A stretch of 9,102 bases of DNA, taken from contig JAISSA010000151.1 of the NCBI GenBank assembly GCA_031273365.1, positions 1 to 9,102 on the forward strand, given 5' to 3'. Position 1 is the stretch's first letter. Every line of letters starts with the position of its first letter. Of the stretch, positions 1-5,314 are shown piece after piece. The position numbers and the translations under genes were made by a program. Source of the DNA: Synergistaceae bacterium. Its GTDB lineage: Bacteria > Synergistota > Synergistia > Synergistales > Aminobacteriaceae. The notes beneath the pieces are model-generated. The model made no database searches and had not been told where the DNA came from. It saw only the letters and a program-made list of their open reading frames with translations.

Positions 1-79
1 GAAAAATACAGCGTACAACTTGCATGTGTTAAGCACGCCGCCAGCGTTCGTCCTGAGCCAGGATCAAACTCTCAGCTCA
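1..79 (-). rRNA. rrs: 16S ribosomal RNA, 5' end (partial)
   Basis: Read on the minus strand, this stretch contains the universal bacterial 16S start: AGAGTTTGATCCTGGCTCAG, then GACGAACGCTGGCGGCGTGC and TTAACACATGCAAG. The gene continues past the left edge, so only about the first 79 bases are present. The mature 5' end at about position 79 was set by aligning the AGAGTTTGATC block with E. coli 16S, where seven bases precede it. The identification is certain; the exact end is good to a few bases. The sequence just after ATGCAAG is the first variable part and is too short to place the organism. Confidence 0.97.
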
Positions 80-328
80 TTCTTTGTTGACTTTCTGCCC
101 TCTTCGCGTCTCCGCTCCGAAGGCCCCGACCTCACGTCGCCTTCCCCTCGGCAGACCCCTGCGAACAAAGGTCTCCTCGCTTCCGGCTCCGCTTCGGCGT
201 TTTCCTGCTTCTGCTTCTTTGCCTCTTTTGGCTCGCCTGTAAATTTGTCAAGGTACGATACAACTCGCCAGCAATTCCGTATATCACCGGTTTTCCCAAA
301 CTTCGTCGCTCGCTGGCGCTGAGCAACG
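80..328 (-). other. Leader of the rRNA operon transcript
   Basis: This stretch lies between the predicted transcription start (about 328) and the 16S 5' end, giving a leader of about 250 bases. Such leaders normally pair with sequence beyond the 16S 3' end to form the RNase III processing stem and often carry antitermination boxes. The 3' partner is outside the window, and I see no clear copy of the usual boxA. A hairpin at 304-328 lies at the very start of the transcript: an 8-base-pair stem (CGTTGCTC with GAGCGACG, one G-U pair) and a 9-base loop. Reading frames across this stretch have no ribosome binding site and are not genes. Confidence 0.6.
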
Positions 329-334
329 AGGGGT

Positions 335-362
335 ATATTATCACGTTCAGGGAAACTGTCAA
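335..362 (-). promoter_or_regulatory. Promoter of the rRNA operon
   Basis: On the minus strand there is a perfect -35 box TTGACA (357-362), a 16-base spacer and a -10 box TAATAT (335-340). The spacer ends in TGA, which gives the TG of an extended -10. Transcription would start near 328, upstream of 16S. The strength of the motif, its position and the A-rich upstream DNA fit an rRNA promoter read by the housekeeping sigma factor encoded in this same window. Confidence 0.8.
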
Positions 363-411
363 TACCTTTTTTGAAGATTTTTCGAAGATTTTTTGAAATC
401 CTTTGAAATCC
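363..411 (-). promoter_or_regulatory. UP-element-like phased A-tracts upstream of the rRNA promoter
   Basis: Immediately upstream of the -35 box, the minus strand carries A-tracts at about 367-372, 378-382 and 389-394. The adjoining GAA triplets on the plus strand start at 373, 384, 395 and 405, a spacing of 11, 11 and 10 bases, close to one helical turn. At 392-411 the repeat becomes an exact tandem pair of TTTGAAATCC. A-rich DNA just upstream of rRNA promoters is typically bound by the RNA polymerase alpha subunit, and phased A-tracts bend DNA. Both roles are inferred here. Confidence 0.5.
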
Positions 412-412
412 C

Positions 413-444
413 GCAAGCTCCAGGCTCTCAGCTCAGCTCCGGCG
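413..444. repeat. Direct repeat, left copy
   Basis: The 22 bases from 413 to 434 (GCAAGCTCC at the start, CTCTCAGCTC at the end) recur at 2793-2814 in the same orientation with two mismatches. CGGC follows in both copies, but here after an additional AGCTC, which is a small internal duplication. The two copies flank the only plus-strand genes of the window. The last ten bases, CTCTCAGCTC, also occur at 69-78, at the 16S 5' end. Confidence 0.55.
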
Positions 445-461
445 TAAGATTGTCCTTACGC
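442..461. other. Small perfect hairpin
   Basis: GCGTAAG at 442-448 is exactly complementary to CTTACGC at 455-461 around a 6-base loop. No T-run follows on either strand, so it is not an intrinsic terminator. It lies beside the left flanking repeat and upstream of the rRNA promoter. Its role is unknown. Confidence 0.35.
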
Positions 462-505
462 ATCGACGTTAATGGTGCTTATATTATAGAAAACCACAGA
501 AGCTG

Positions 506-535
506 TTGCTTTAATGTGACTCCATAGTTTATAAT
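506..535 (+). promoter_or_regulatory. Candidate plus-strand promoter
   Basis: A perfect -10 box TATAAT (530-535) sits 18 bases after TTGCTT (506-511), a weak -35 box with only the TTG conserved. Transcription would start near 542 and could serve the orphan reading frame at 585-731 and the membrane protein genes from 846, with a leader of about 300 bases. The flanking DNA is AT-rich, so chance matches are likely. I found no better plus-strand promoter closer to 846. Confidence 0.3.
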
Positions 536-584
536 TTATTTAGACGCATATATCATGGTATAGTGCGGAAAAGTTCAGGATTGA

Positions 585-731
585 CAGAAGCGTAATGCCA
601 GGTTTGACGAGTGGATAAGAGACCATGGGCGGGCAGGAAACAGAGCATCCGTAATTTTGAAAAAATATGGAACGATGGAGCGATTGGCCTTGCTCTTCAG
701 GGCGCAAACAATACCATATGAATCAGTATAA
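585..731 (+). pseudogene. Orphan reading frame, possible gene remnant
   Basis: An open frame of 48 codons ends at TAA 729-731 and follows a TGA at 582-584. It reads QKRNARFDEWIRDHGRAGNR and ends with PYESV. It has no start codon with a ribosome binding site. The residues look protein-like (mixed charge, Trp, a Lys-Lys-Tyr-Gly segment) rather than random, so it may be the degraded tail of a gene whose front part has been lost. I do not recognise the family. The remaining sequence from 732 to 833 shows no gene or clear motif before the ribosome binding site of the next gene. Confidence 0.2.
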
Positions 732-845
732 CAGAAAACTTTTTCCATTATTTATTACTTCGGCATGAAAAAGACGAAATTTCACCAGGCAGCCTGAATA
801 CTGGAAGGCTCGGGAAGGTTTGTTGATTGATAGAGGAGGGTTATC

Positions 846-1553
846 ATGAAAAAAATCGTGTATGCGGTTGGAATTATTGCCTGTCTGGTGGTTGCGGGGA
901 ATCTCCTGCCAATTGTTGTCGTTTCGCCACATTCCGCTTTGTTTGTGAAGATGATTTTTGGTGGGATGGCTCTCATATCTTTCTTTTGTATCGATTTGTT
1001 CTATTGTGCATGGACGAAGAGTCTTTCCGGAATCGCGCAGGCTTTTGGAGTGGCAGGGCTGCTATTCAGCATTCTGCTGACCAGCATTATGTGGATAATA
1101 AAAATGAGCCTGCCTGTGCAGAATTTCGTTGTACAAACCAGCACAGCCCTTGTCGTGGCCCTGGCGTGTCTGCTCCTTGCCGAAACGCAAAATCAGGCGA
1201 TCCGAGGACGGAAAAAACTTTTGTATATGGGAGGAATCATCGCATGTCTGGCGGTGATGGACAGAATGATTCGTTCCGTCGGAGGCGGACCTGTTTATTT
1301 TTTTGTGCTTGCCGCATCCATGTTTTGTGTCGTTTTATTTCTCCTGGCATGGGCGGCCCGACTTTCTCGGGAGACAAAAATTGTCGGTATCCTGGCTTTG
1401 ATATTGGGGATCATCCTGATCCTGAGAGCGCCGAACCTTGCGACCAACAGGCAGGCTTTTATCCTGCTTTGTATTGTTTGCGCGTGCCTGACGGGCGCCG
1501 ATACGCGAGCGATCCCTGCTGAATCACAGAAAAATCAACAAGGCGGCATCTAA
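846..1553 (+). CDS. Hypothetical multi-spanning membrane protein
   Basis: I do not recognise this 235-residue protein. It is almost entirely hydrophobic, with about eight likely membrane segments near residues 4-26, 32-55, 64-86, 94-112, 124-139, 149-171, 178-194 and 204-217. Short basic loops such as RGRKK at 120-124 separate some of them, and the tail after about 218 is polar. No catalytic or transporter motif is evident. The start is well supported: AGGAGGG at 834-840 lies five bases before ATG. The next gene begins 15 bases after the stop with a nearly identical ribosome binding site, so the two are probably one transcript and may act together in the membrane. It is on the plus strand, unlike the housekeeping genes here. 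Confidence 0.75.
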   Translation: MKKIVYAVGIIACLVVAGNLLPIVVVSPHSALFVKMIFGGMALISFFCIDLFYCAWTKSLSGIAQAFGVAGLLFSILLTSIMWIIKMSLPVQNFVVQTSTALVVALACLLLAETQNQAIRGRKKLLYMGGIIACLAVMDRMIRSVGGGPVYFFVLAASMFCVVLFLLAWAARLSRETKIVGILALILGIILILRAPNLATNRQAFILLCIVCACLTGADTRAIPAESQKNQQGGI

Positions 1554-1568
1554 ATTGAGGAGGGTTGC

Positions 1569-2567
1569 ATGTCAAAAATAACAGAGGGCGATGCGGAAGA
1601 GATTCGGAGAAAATACGCAGATCTCCTGAGCGAAGAAGAGAAAAAAATATTAAACGAACTGCAACCGTCTCCTTCGGAGACACCAATTTCTGAAACTGCT
1701 GTTTTTAGAAATAGAGGTATTCTTAGGCCCGGAGACTCCATAAGCGCATCAGAGATGTCAAACTTCCTGCAAGATGCTGTTGATTATGAAGCAGGCCACT
1801 GTTGTTTGCAGTGTACAGTTTATTTAATTATGCTATTAATTTATTGGTTCTCATTTGGAAAAGAGAAAAGCAGGGATGTCGTTCTTTCCTTTATTTTTGT
1901 AGCCTGCGTCCGCTTCATTTTGTCTTACAGAAGGGAGGGCGGCGTTGACCGCGAACGCATTCATGAATCGTGCCTGGACCTTGGCATCGCGCTGTATCTT
2001 TGGGATCTGCAGGTTATGTATCTTTATTGCGGCTATTCGCCGGTCTCTATTTTTGCGCTTTGTCTGCTTGTGCCGGGGGCAATAATGCTCTGCATCAGGC
2101 GACGTAAAATTTTTGATATGCAGGAGGCTTTTATCGCATTTTTGGGATATAACATGACTCTATTTTTCTTTATTTATATTATACAATTGAAGCTCTCTTT
2201 ATTGCATATTGTGCTTTTACTCGTTATGGCGTATGAGACCAACTCCTCCATACAATGGATAAATAAATGCGATAAAGCGACTCTTTTAGTAGCCCGGCTG
2301 CGTAATTGTCGTAGTCTATGGTGTACTGAGGGTATTGCTATGATATTCCTGCTTGTGGATTCTGTTATGACGGGCTCCGGCAGAAAACCACCGATAAAGT
2401 CATTGTCGTTTGATGCCAGGTTTCCCCTTTATTTTGATGCCAGATTTCCCCTTTATGTTGCCACTTATTACCTTCTTGTTTTGGAGCTTCTCTCCCGTGC
2501 CCTGATGCACAGGTGTGATGCAGTAAAAAACGAACTGAAAGGAGCCGAACAACATGTCGACAGTTGA
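1569..2567 (+). CDS. Hypothetical membrane protein with charged N-terminal domain
   Basis: This 332-residue protein is not recognised. Residues 1-75 are soluble and charged, with a likely helix rich in Glu and Lys at 7-31. Seven or eight hydrophobic segments follow near 82-98, 103-120, 136-154, 157-176, 186-205, 208-222, 252-268 and 297-312, and the tail is short and polar. Cysteines cluster at 78, 79 and 82. Residues 281-288 and 289-296 are identical (FDARFPLY twice), from a 24-base tandem duplication. ATG follows AGGAGGG (1558-1564) by four bases. The DNA is markedly AT-richer than the minus-strand genes; for example, 1801-1860 has only 16 G or C. Its stop overlaps the start of the next small frame, suggesting a three-gene operon. 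Confidence 0.75.
   Translation: MSKITEGDAEEIRRKYADLLSEEEKKILNELQPSPSETPISETAVFRNRGILRPGDSISASEMSNFLQDAVDYEAGHCCLQCTVYLIMLLIYWFSFGKEKSRDVVLSFIFVACVRFILSYRREGGVDRERIHESCLDLGIALYLWDLQVMYLYCGYSPVSIFALCLLVPGAIMLCIRRRKIFDMQEAFIAFLGYNMTLFFFIYIIQLKLSLLHIVLLLVMAYETNSSIQWINKCDKATLLVARLRNCRSLWCTEGIAMIFLLVDSVMTGSGRKPPIKSLSFDARFPLYFDARFPLYVATYYLLVLELLSRALMHRCDAVKNELKGAEQHVDS
2409..2456 (+). repeat. 24-base tandem duplication within the membrane protein gene
   Basis: Positions 2409-2432 and 2433-2456 are the same 24-base unit repeated head to tail with a single difference (AGG versus AGA, both Arg). The unit is a whole number of codons, so the frame is kept and eight residues are doubled just before the last membrane segment. 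The single silent change indicates a fairly recent duplication. Confidence 0.9.
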
Positions 2568-2785
2568 GATTAAAGATGACGAGGTTTTTTTGCGTTACTA
2601 ATGAAGACACGGAATGCATAGAATTTACGTTATCGGGTGCCTCGAGCAATGATATACAGGCTTATTTTCGAGAACAGAACATTTCCATTCCTGCTGGTGG
2701 AGTAGCCAGTAACGGCATACTCCGAAGCCCAGGGCTGAGCGGGCTCTGCCCCCCTGCGCTTGAACGGTTACAGTGTATCCTGTGA
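2554..2785 (+). pseudogene. Small third gene of the island, apparently frameshifted
   Basis: ATG at 2554 is preceded by AAAGGAG (2538-2544) and overlaps the stop of the previous gene by 14 bases. It encodes only MSTVEIKDDEVFLRY before TAA at 2599-2601. In the frame one base later, a protein-like stretch continues through TNEDTECIEFTLSGAS and DIQAYFREQNISIPAGG to a TGA at 2783-2785. The change of frame falls in a run of seven T at 2585-2591; with six T, the two halves would join into one protein of about 76 residues. The final 25 or so residues look less like coding sequence. It could be a recent mutation, an assembly error, slippage-controlled expression, or simply a 15-residue peptide. The family is unknown. 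Confidence 0.4.
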
Positions 2786-2792
2786 ATTTGGG

Positions 2793-2823
2793 GCAAGCTC
2801 CGGACTCTCAGCTCCGGCTGGCG
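2793..2823. repeat. Direct repeat, right copy
   Basis: The 22 bases from 2793 to 2814 match 413-434 at all but two positions. On the minus strand this copy also contains CCGGAGCT twice, 14 bases apart. It lies between the end of the broken small gene (2785) and the end of pyrD (2830) and marks the right edge of the plus-strand segment. It could be a mobile-element boundary, a dispersed repeat, or a recombination scar. Confidence 0.55.
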
Positions 2824-2829
2824 TCCAGG

Positions 2830-3735
2830 CTATATTACGCCGCGAATTTCACTGATGGAATCGATTTTCTGTTCTTTCATGAAATTTTCGATGCCCTCGA
2901 TAATATCCAGAGCGACGTCCGGTTTTGTGAACGTGGCCGTGCCGACCTGAACGGCGGCGGCCCCCACCATGATAAACTCCAGAGCGTCCTGCCAGCCTGC
3001 TATTCCGCCGATGCCCATGACCGGTATCGTGACGGCATGCGCCACCTGATGAACCATCCGGAGAGAGATCGGCCTGATCGCCGGCCCTGAAAGCCCCGCG
3101 TACGTGTTTTCGAAGACCGGCCTGCGCCTGTAGATATCCACCGCCATGGCGAGGTACGTGTTCGTCAGGGCGAGAGCGTCGGCGCCCTCCTCCTCGCAGG
3201 CCCTCGCAAGCGATACGATGTCCCCGGCGTTCGGCGACAGCTTGACGGACAGCCGATGCCGGCACTCCCGGCGGACCGCGCGAACCACTTCCCTCGCGAT
3301 CTCCGTCTTCACGCCGAAGTTCATCCCTCCCTCCTTCAGGTTGGGGCAGGAAATATTGAGCTCCAGAATATCGAATTCGACCTCGTTCAGCAGCGATACG
3401 CCCTGCAGGTAATCGTCCATGCTGTGTCCGCCCAAGTTGACGATATTTGCGACGTCAAATCCGTTGATCCAGTCGAGTTCGCGCTCGATAAAACCCTCGA
3501 CGCCGGGATTTTCCAGTCCGATGCTGTTCATAAGCCCGCAGGGCGTCTCCCAGATTCGAACGCCCTCGTTGCCGTCCCGTCCGTTCAGAGTAAGCCCCTT
3601 CGAGGAGATCCCTCCGAGCTTTTCAATGTCGAAGTACTCGTTCAGCTCTCTGCCGAATCCGCAGGTCCCGGACGCCAGAACAACCGGATTCTTCATCCTT
3701 ACCCCCGCGAAATCGACGGAAGGGTCGCCCATCAT
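2830..3735 (-). CDS. pyrD: Dihydroorotate dehydrogenase, class 1B catalytic subunit
   Basis: This enzyme oxidises dihydroorotate to orotate, the fourth step of UMP synthesis, in the cytoplasm. In class 1B it works with PyrK and passes electrons to NAD. The 301 residues cover the whole FMN-binding barrel. Seen in order: SSKG at 44-47, LMNSIGLEN at 68-76, NISCPN at 127-132 with Cys130 as the class 1 catalytic base, Lys165 in VKLSP, LTNT at 190-193, GLSGPAI at 214-220, and the phosphate-binding GIGGI at 241-245 and QVGTA at 263-267. A cysteine base rather than serine excludes class 2. The start ATG overlaps the pyrK stop as ATGA, with GGAGGAAG upstream, which indicates translational coupling. 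A second ATG follows directly and could also be used. Confidence 0.96.
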   Translation of the reverse strand: MMGDPSVDFAGVRMKNPVVLASGTCGFGRELNEYFDIEKLGGISSKGLTLNGRDGNEGVRIWETPCGLMNSIGLENPGVEGFIERELDWINGFDVANIVNLGGHSMDDYLQGVSLLNEVEFDILELNISCPNLKEGGMNFGVKTEIAREVVRAVRRECRHRLSVKLSPNAGDIVSLARACEEEGADALALTNTYLAMAVDIYRRRPVFENTYAGLSGPAIRPISLRMVHQVAHAVTIPVMGIGGIAGWQDALEFIMVGAAAVQVGTATFTKPDVALDIIEGIENFMKEQKIDSISEIRGVI

Positions 3736-4451
3736 TCAAAAACTTCCTCCGCGGGGAATACCGGACCGTCGACGCAGACTTTTTTTCTGCCTCCCGTCGT
3801 TTTGCAGCTGCACGCGAGACAGGCCCCGAAGCCGCAGGCCATTCTTTTTTCCATCGACACGTACAGTTTCGTTCCGGTCCGTTTGCATTTCCCGTACAGC
3901 GCCCGCATCATCGCTTCCGGGCCGCAGCTCAAAACGCAGTCATAGTTTTCAGGAGCGACCCTGTCGGTTATAAAACCTCCGACGTCCGTCACCACGGTGT
4001 CGCTTACCTTTGCGTATTCGTCGGTCAGCAGAGCCTCGTCGCTGAAACCGAGGTACATATCGACCCGTGTCGGGGAACCCGGATTTTTGATCGACTTCGA
4101 GGCCAGATAGAGAGGGGCTATGCCGACTCCGCCCCCGACCATGGCGATTTTGCCCTCCACAGCGGGGAACGCGTTGCCCAGAGATCTTCCCACGGATATG
4201 CCGTCGCCCGCTCCAAGTTCGGACAGGAGCTTCGTTCCCTGCCCCACCGTCCTGAAGAGAAACGTCAGCGTCTCCGGGTCCGCATCGTGCACGCTGAGGG
4301 GCCGCGAAAGCAGCGGGTACGCCCCCCATGAACGAAGCATGTGAAACTGCCCCATTCTGGCGCTGTTGGGCGCCGCGACGCGCATGATAAAAAAATCCCG
4401 GGAAAGCCGAATATTCGACAGCACTTTAGACATCCCGGCAATATCTGTCAC
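3732..4451 (-). CDS. pyrK: Dihydroorotate dehydrogenase electron transfer subunit PyrK
   Basis: PyrK carries FAD and a [2Fe-2S] cluster and moves electrons from PyrD's FMN to NAD. The 239 residues show the ferredoxin-reductase pattern: the FAD-binding RPLS at 50-53, the nucleotide-binding GGGVGIAPL at 106-114, and CGPEAM at 176-181. At the C terminus, cysteines 206, 211, 214 and 226 (CX4CX2CX11C) match the PyrK iron-sulfur site. The start is GTG at 4449-4451, with AAGAAGG about eight bases upstream; an ATG at codon 7 is a weaker alternative. pyrK is the first gene of a pyrK-pyrD pair and follows the terminator at 4512-4537, so it should have its own promoter. I see no convincing -35/-10 pair and no attenuator in the 60 bases upstream. 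Confidence 0.95.
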   Translation of the reverse strand: MTDIAGMSKVLSNIRLSRDFFIMRVAAPNSARMGQFHMLRSWGAYPLLSRPLSVHDADPETLTFLFRTVGQGTKLLSELGAGDGISVGRSLGNAFPAVEGKIAMVGGGVGIAPLYLASKSIKNPGSPTRVDMYLGFSDEALLTDEYAKVSDTVVTDVGGFITDRVAPENYDCVLSCGPEAMMRALYGKCKRTGTKLYVSMEKRMACGFGACLACSCKTTGGRKKVCVDGPVFPAEEVFE

Positions 4452-4511
4452 TCCAACACCTTCTTAATATATAGATTCTGTACGAGTCGGCAGGATTTTA
4501 TCTTTACCCAC

Positions 4512-4537
4512 AAAAAATGCCGCATACATGCGGCATT
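4512..4537 (-). terminator. Intrinsic terminator of the secreted protein gene
   Basis: AATGCCGCA (4516-4524) pairs perfectly with TGCGGCATT (4529-4537) around a 4-base loop. Read on the minus strand, a run of six T (4512-4517) ends the hairpin. It lies about 40 bases after the stop of the gene ending at 4577. CCACAAAAA at 4508-4516 and TTTTTGTGG at 4550-4558 are also exactly complementary and enclose the hairpin, so the T-run can pair with an upstream A-run. Confidence 0.8.
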
Positions 4538-4576
4538 CAGACACAGGGCTTTTTGTGGTTTACGGAGCGGGCAGGT

Positions 4577-5098
4577 TCACCGAACCGTCACCAGCCTCAT
4601 CTCGCGGTCGAAGTACAGGGTGGACAGTCTCCTTCGTCCGCTCATCAGGGAGAACGTATAGGGCCCGTCGAGAGAATTTGCCGCGTACCCCCGCCGCACG
4701 ATCGAATATCCCGCATGGTCCACAATCGCGTAAATTCGATCCAGCTTCGTCCCCACCAGCCTCAGATCAATGACCGGAGGCAGGGGCTCTCCCCTCACGA
4801 CGACGCGTTCCTCCTGTGGAATCGTCGAAACCGCGCCTCTTCCGCTGTCCCCCGGCAGCGTTCCCGCGGGAAAACCCGTAAAAGTCGTCGGAGTTCTGTT
4901 TGAACTGGCAATAGCCTTGAGATCCGTCCCCCGACCCGATCCGGTATTCCCCGCTCCCATGCTGTCCGCGGCCCTGTTCTGGGTCGCGTTTTTCTCCGCA
5001 ACGCGAGCAAGGGCATTGCCTTCGGCAGCCAGGGCTCCCGCGGCAAAAACGACAACAAGGACGCACGCGTAAAAAAATCTTTTCAACAATTTCTTCAC
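4577..5098 (-). CDS. Secreted or periplasmic protein, possible GspC/PilP-like domain
   Basis: This is a predicted exported protein of 173 residues. I chose the GTG at 5096-5098, because GGAGGTG lies five bases before it and the product then begins with a textbook signal peptide: KKLLKR, a hydrophobic core, and cleavage after ALA near residue 24. A TTG at 5122 would add eight residues but separates the binding site from the start. Residues 26-95 are a low-complexity linker rich in Gly, Ala, Ser and Thr. Residues 111-173 form a compact domain starting LRLVGT, then IYAIVDHAGYSIVRRGY and a strand-rich end. The pattern resembles the small beta domain of GspC or PilP proteins of type II secretion and type IV pili, but that is a weak inference. 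No secretion genes adjoin it. It ends in its own terminator. Confidence 0.8.
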   Translation of the reverse strand: MKKLLKRFFYACVLVVVFAAGALAAEGNALARVAEKNATQNRAADSMGAGNTGSGRGTDLKAIASSNRTPTTFTGFPAGTLPGDSGRGAVSTIPQEERVVVRGEPLPPVIDLRLVGTKLDRIYAIVDHAGYSIVRRGYAANSLDGPYTFSLMSGRRRLSTLYFDREMRLVTVR

Positions 5099-5224
5099 CT
5101 CTTCACCTCCCCCGAAGTTCAAGGCTATTTTACACGAGACTTCCTTTTTATTTAAGCAATTTTATCGCAAAATTCACTCCTGTTTCTTTATTGTTGCCAA
5201 TGCCAACAGAAACCGGAAAAAATT

Positions 5225-5280
5225 AACGGGGTCAGGGGACGCGTCCCCTGCGGGGTATGGGGCGGCGCCCCATGGTTTTG
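5225..5280. repeat. GC-rich double-hairpin intergenic repeat
   Basis: Between rpoD and the secreted protein gene lies a perfect 18-base palindrome, CAGGGGACGCGTCCCCTG (5233-5250). It is followed by a second inverted repeat, ATGGGGC with GCCCCAT around GGC (5257-5273). The arrangement of GGGGT, palindrome, CGGGGT and second hairpin is like the GC-rich intergenic repeats scattered in many bacterial genomes. On the minus strand it follows the rpoD stop by about 40 bases. A T-rich stretch lies about eight bases beyond it, so it may end rpoD transcription, though it is not a canonical terminator. Positions 5123-5224 are AT-rich and presumably hold the promoter of the secreted protein gene; none stands out. 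Confidence 0.6.
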
Positions 5281-5314
5281 CTCAAGTTGTTGACATTAGT
5301 TTTCGAGTCGGAAA

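Noticed and set aside
20..416. Open frames on both strands across the 16S start and leader
   Set aside because: They overlap rRNA, its promoter and its leader, lack ribosome binding sites and have biased composition.
827..1522. Frame overlapping the first membrane protein gene
   Set aside because: The 846 frame has the ribosome binding site at the right distance and encodes coherent membrane segments; this one does not.
3256..3945. Plus-strand frame opposite pyrD and pyrK
   Set aside because: Shadow caused by GC-rich codon use; the minus-strand genes are certain.
4452..4515. Pyrimidine-responsive attenuator upstream of pyrK
   Set aside because: The only strong hairpin there belongs to the terminator of the preceding gene; no PyrR-type alternative structure or anti-terminator is visible.
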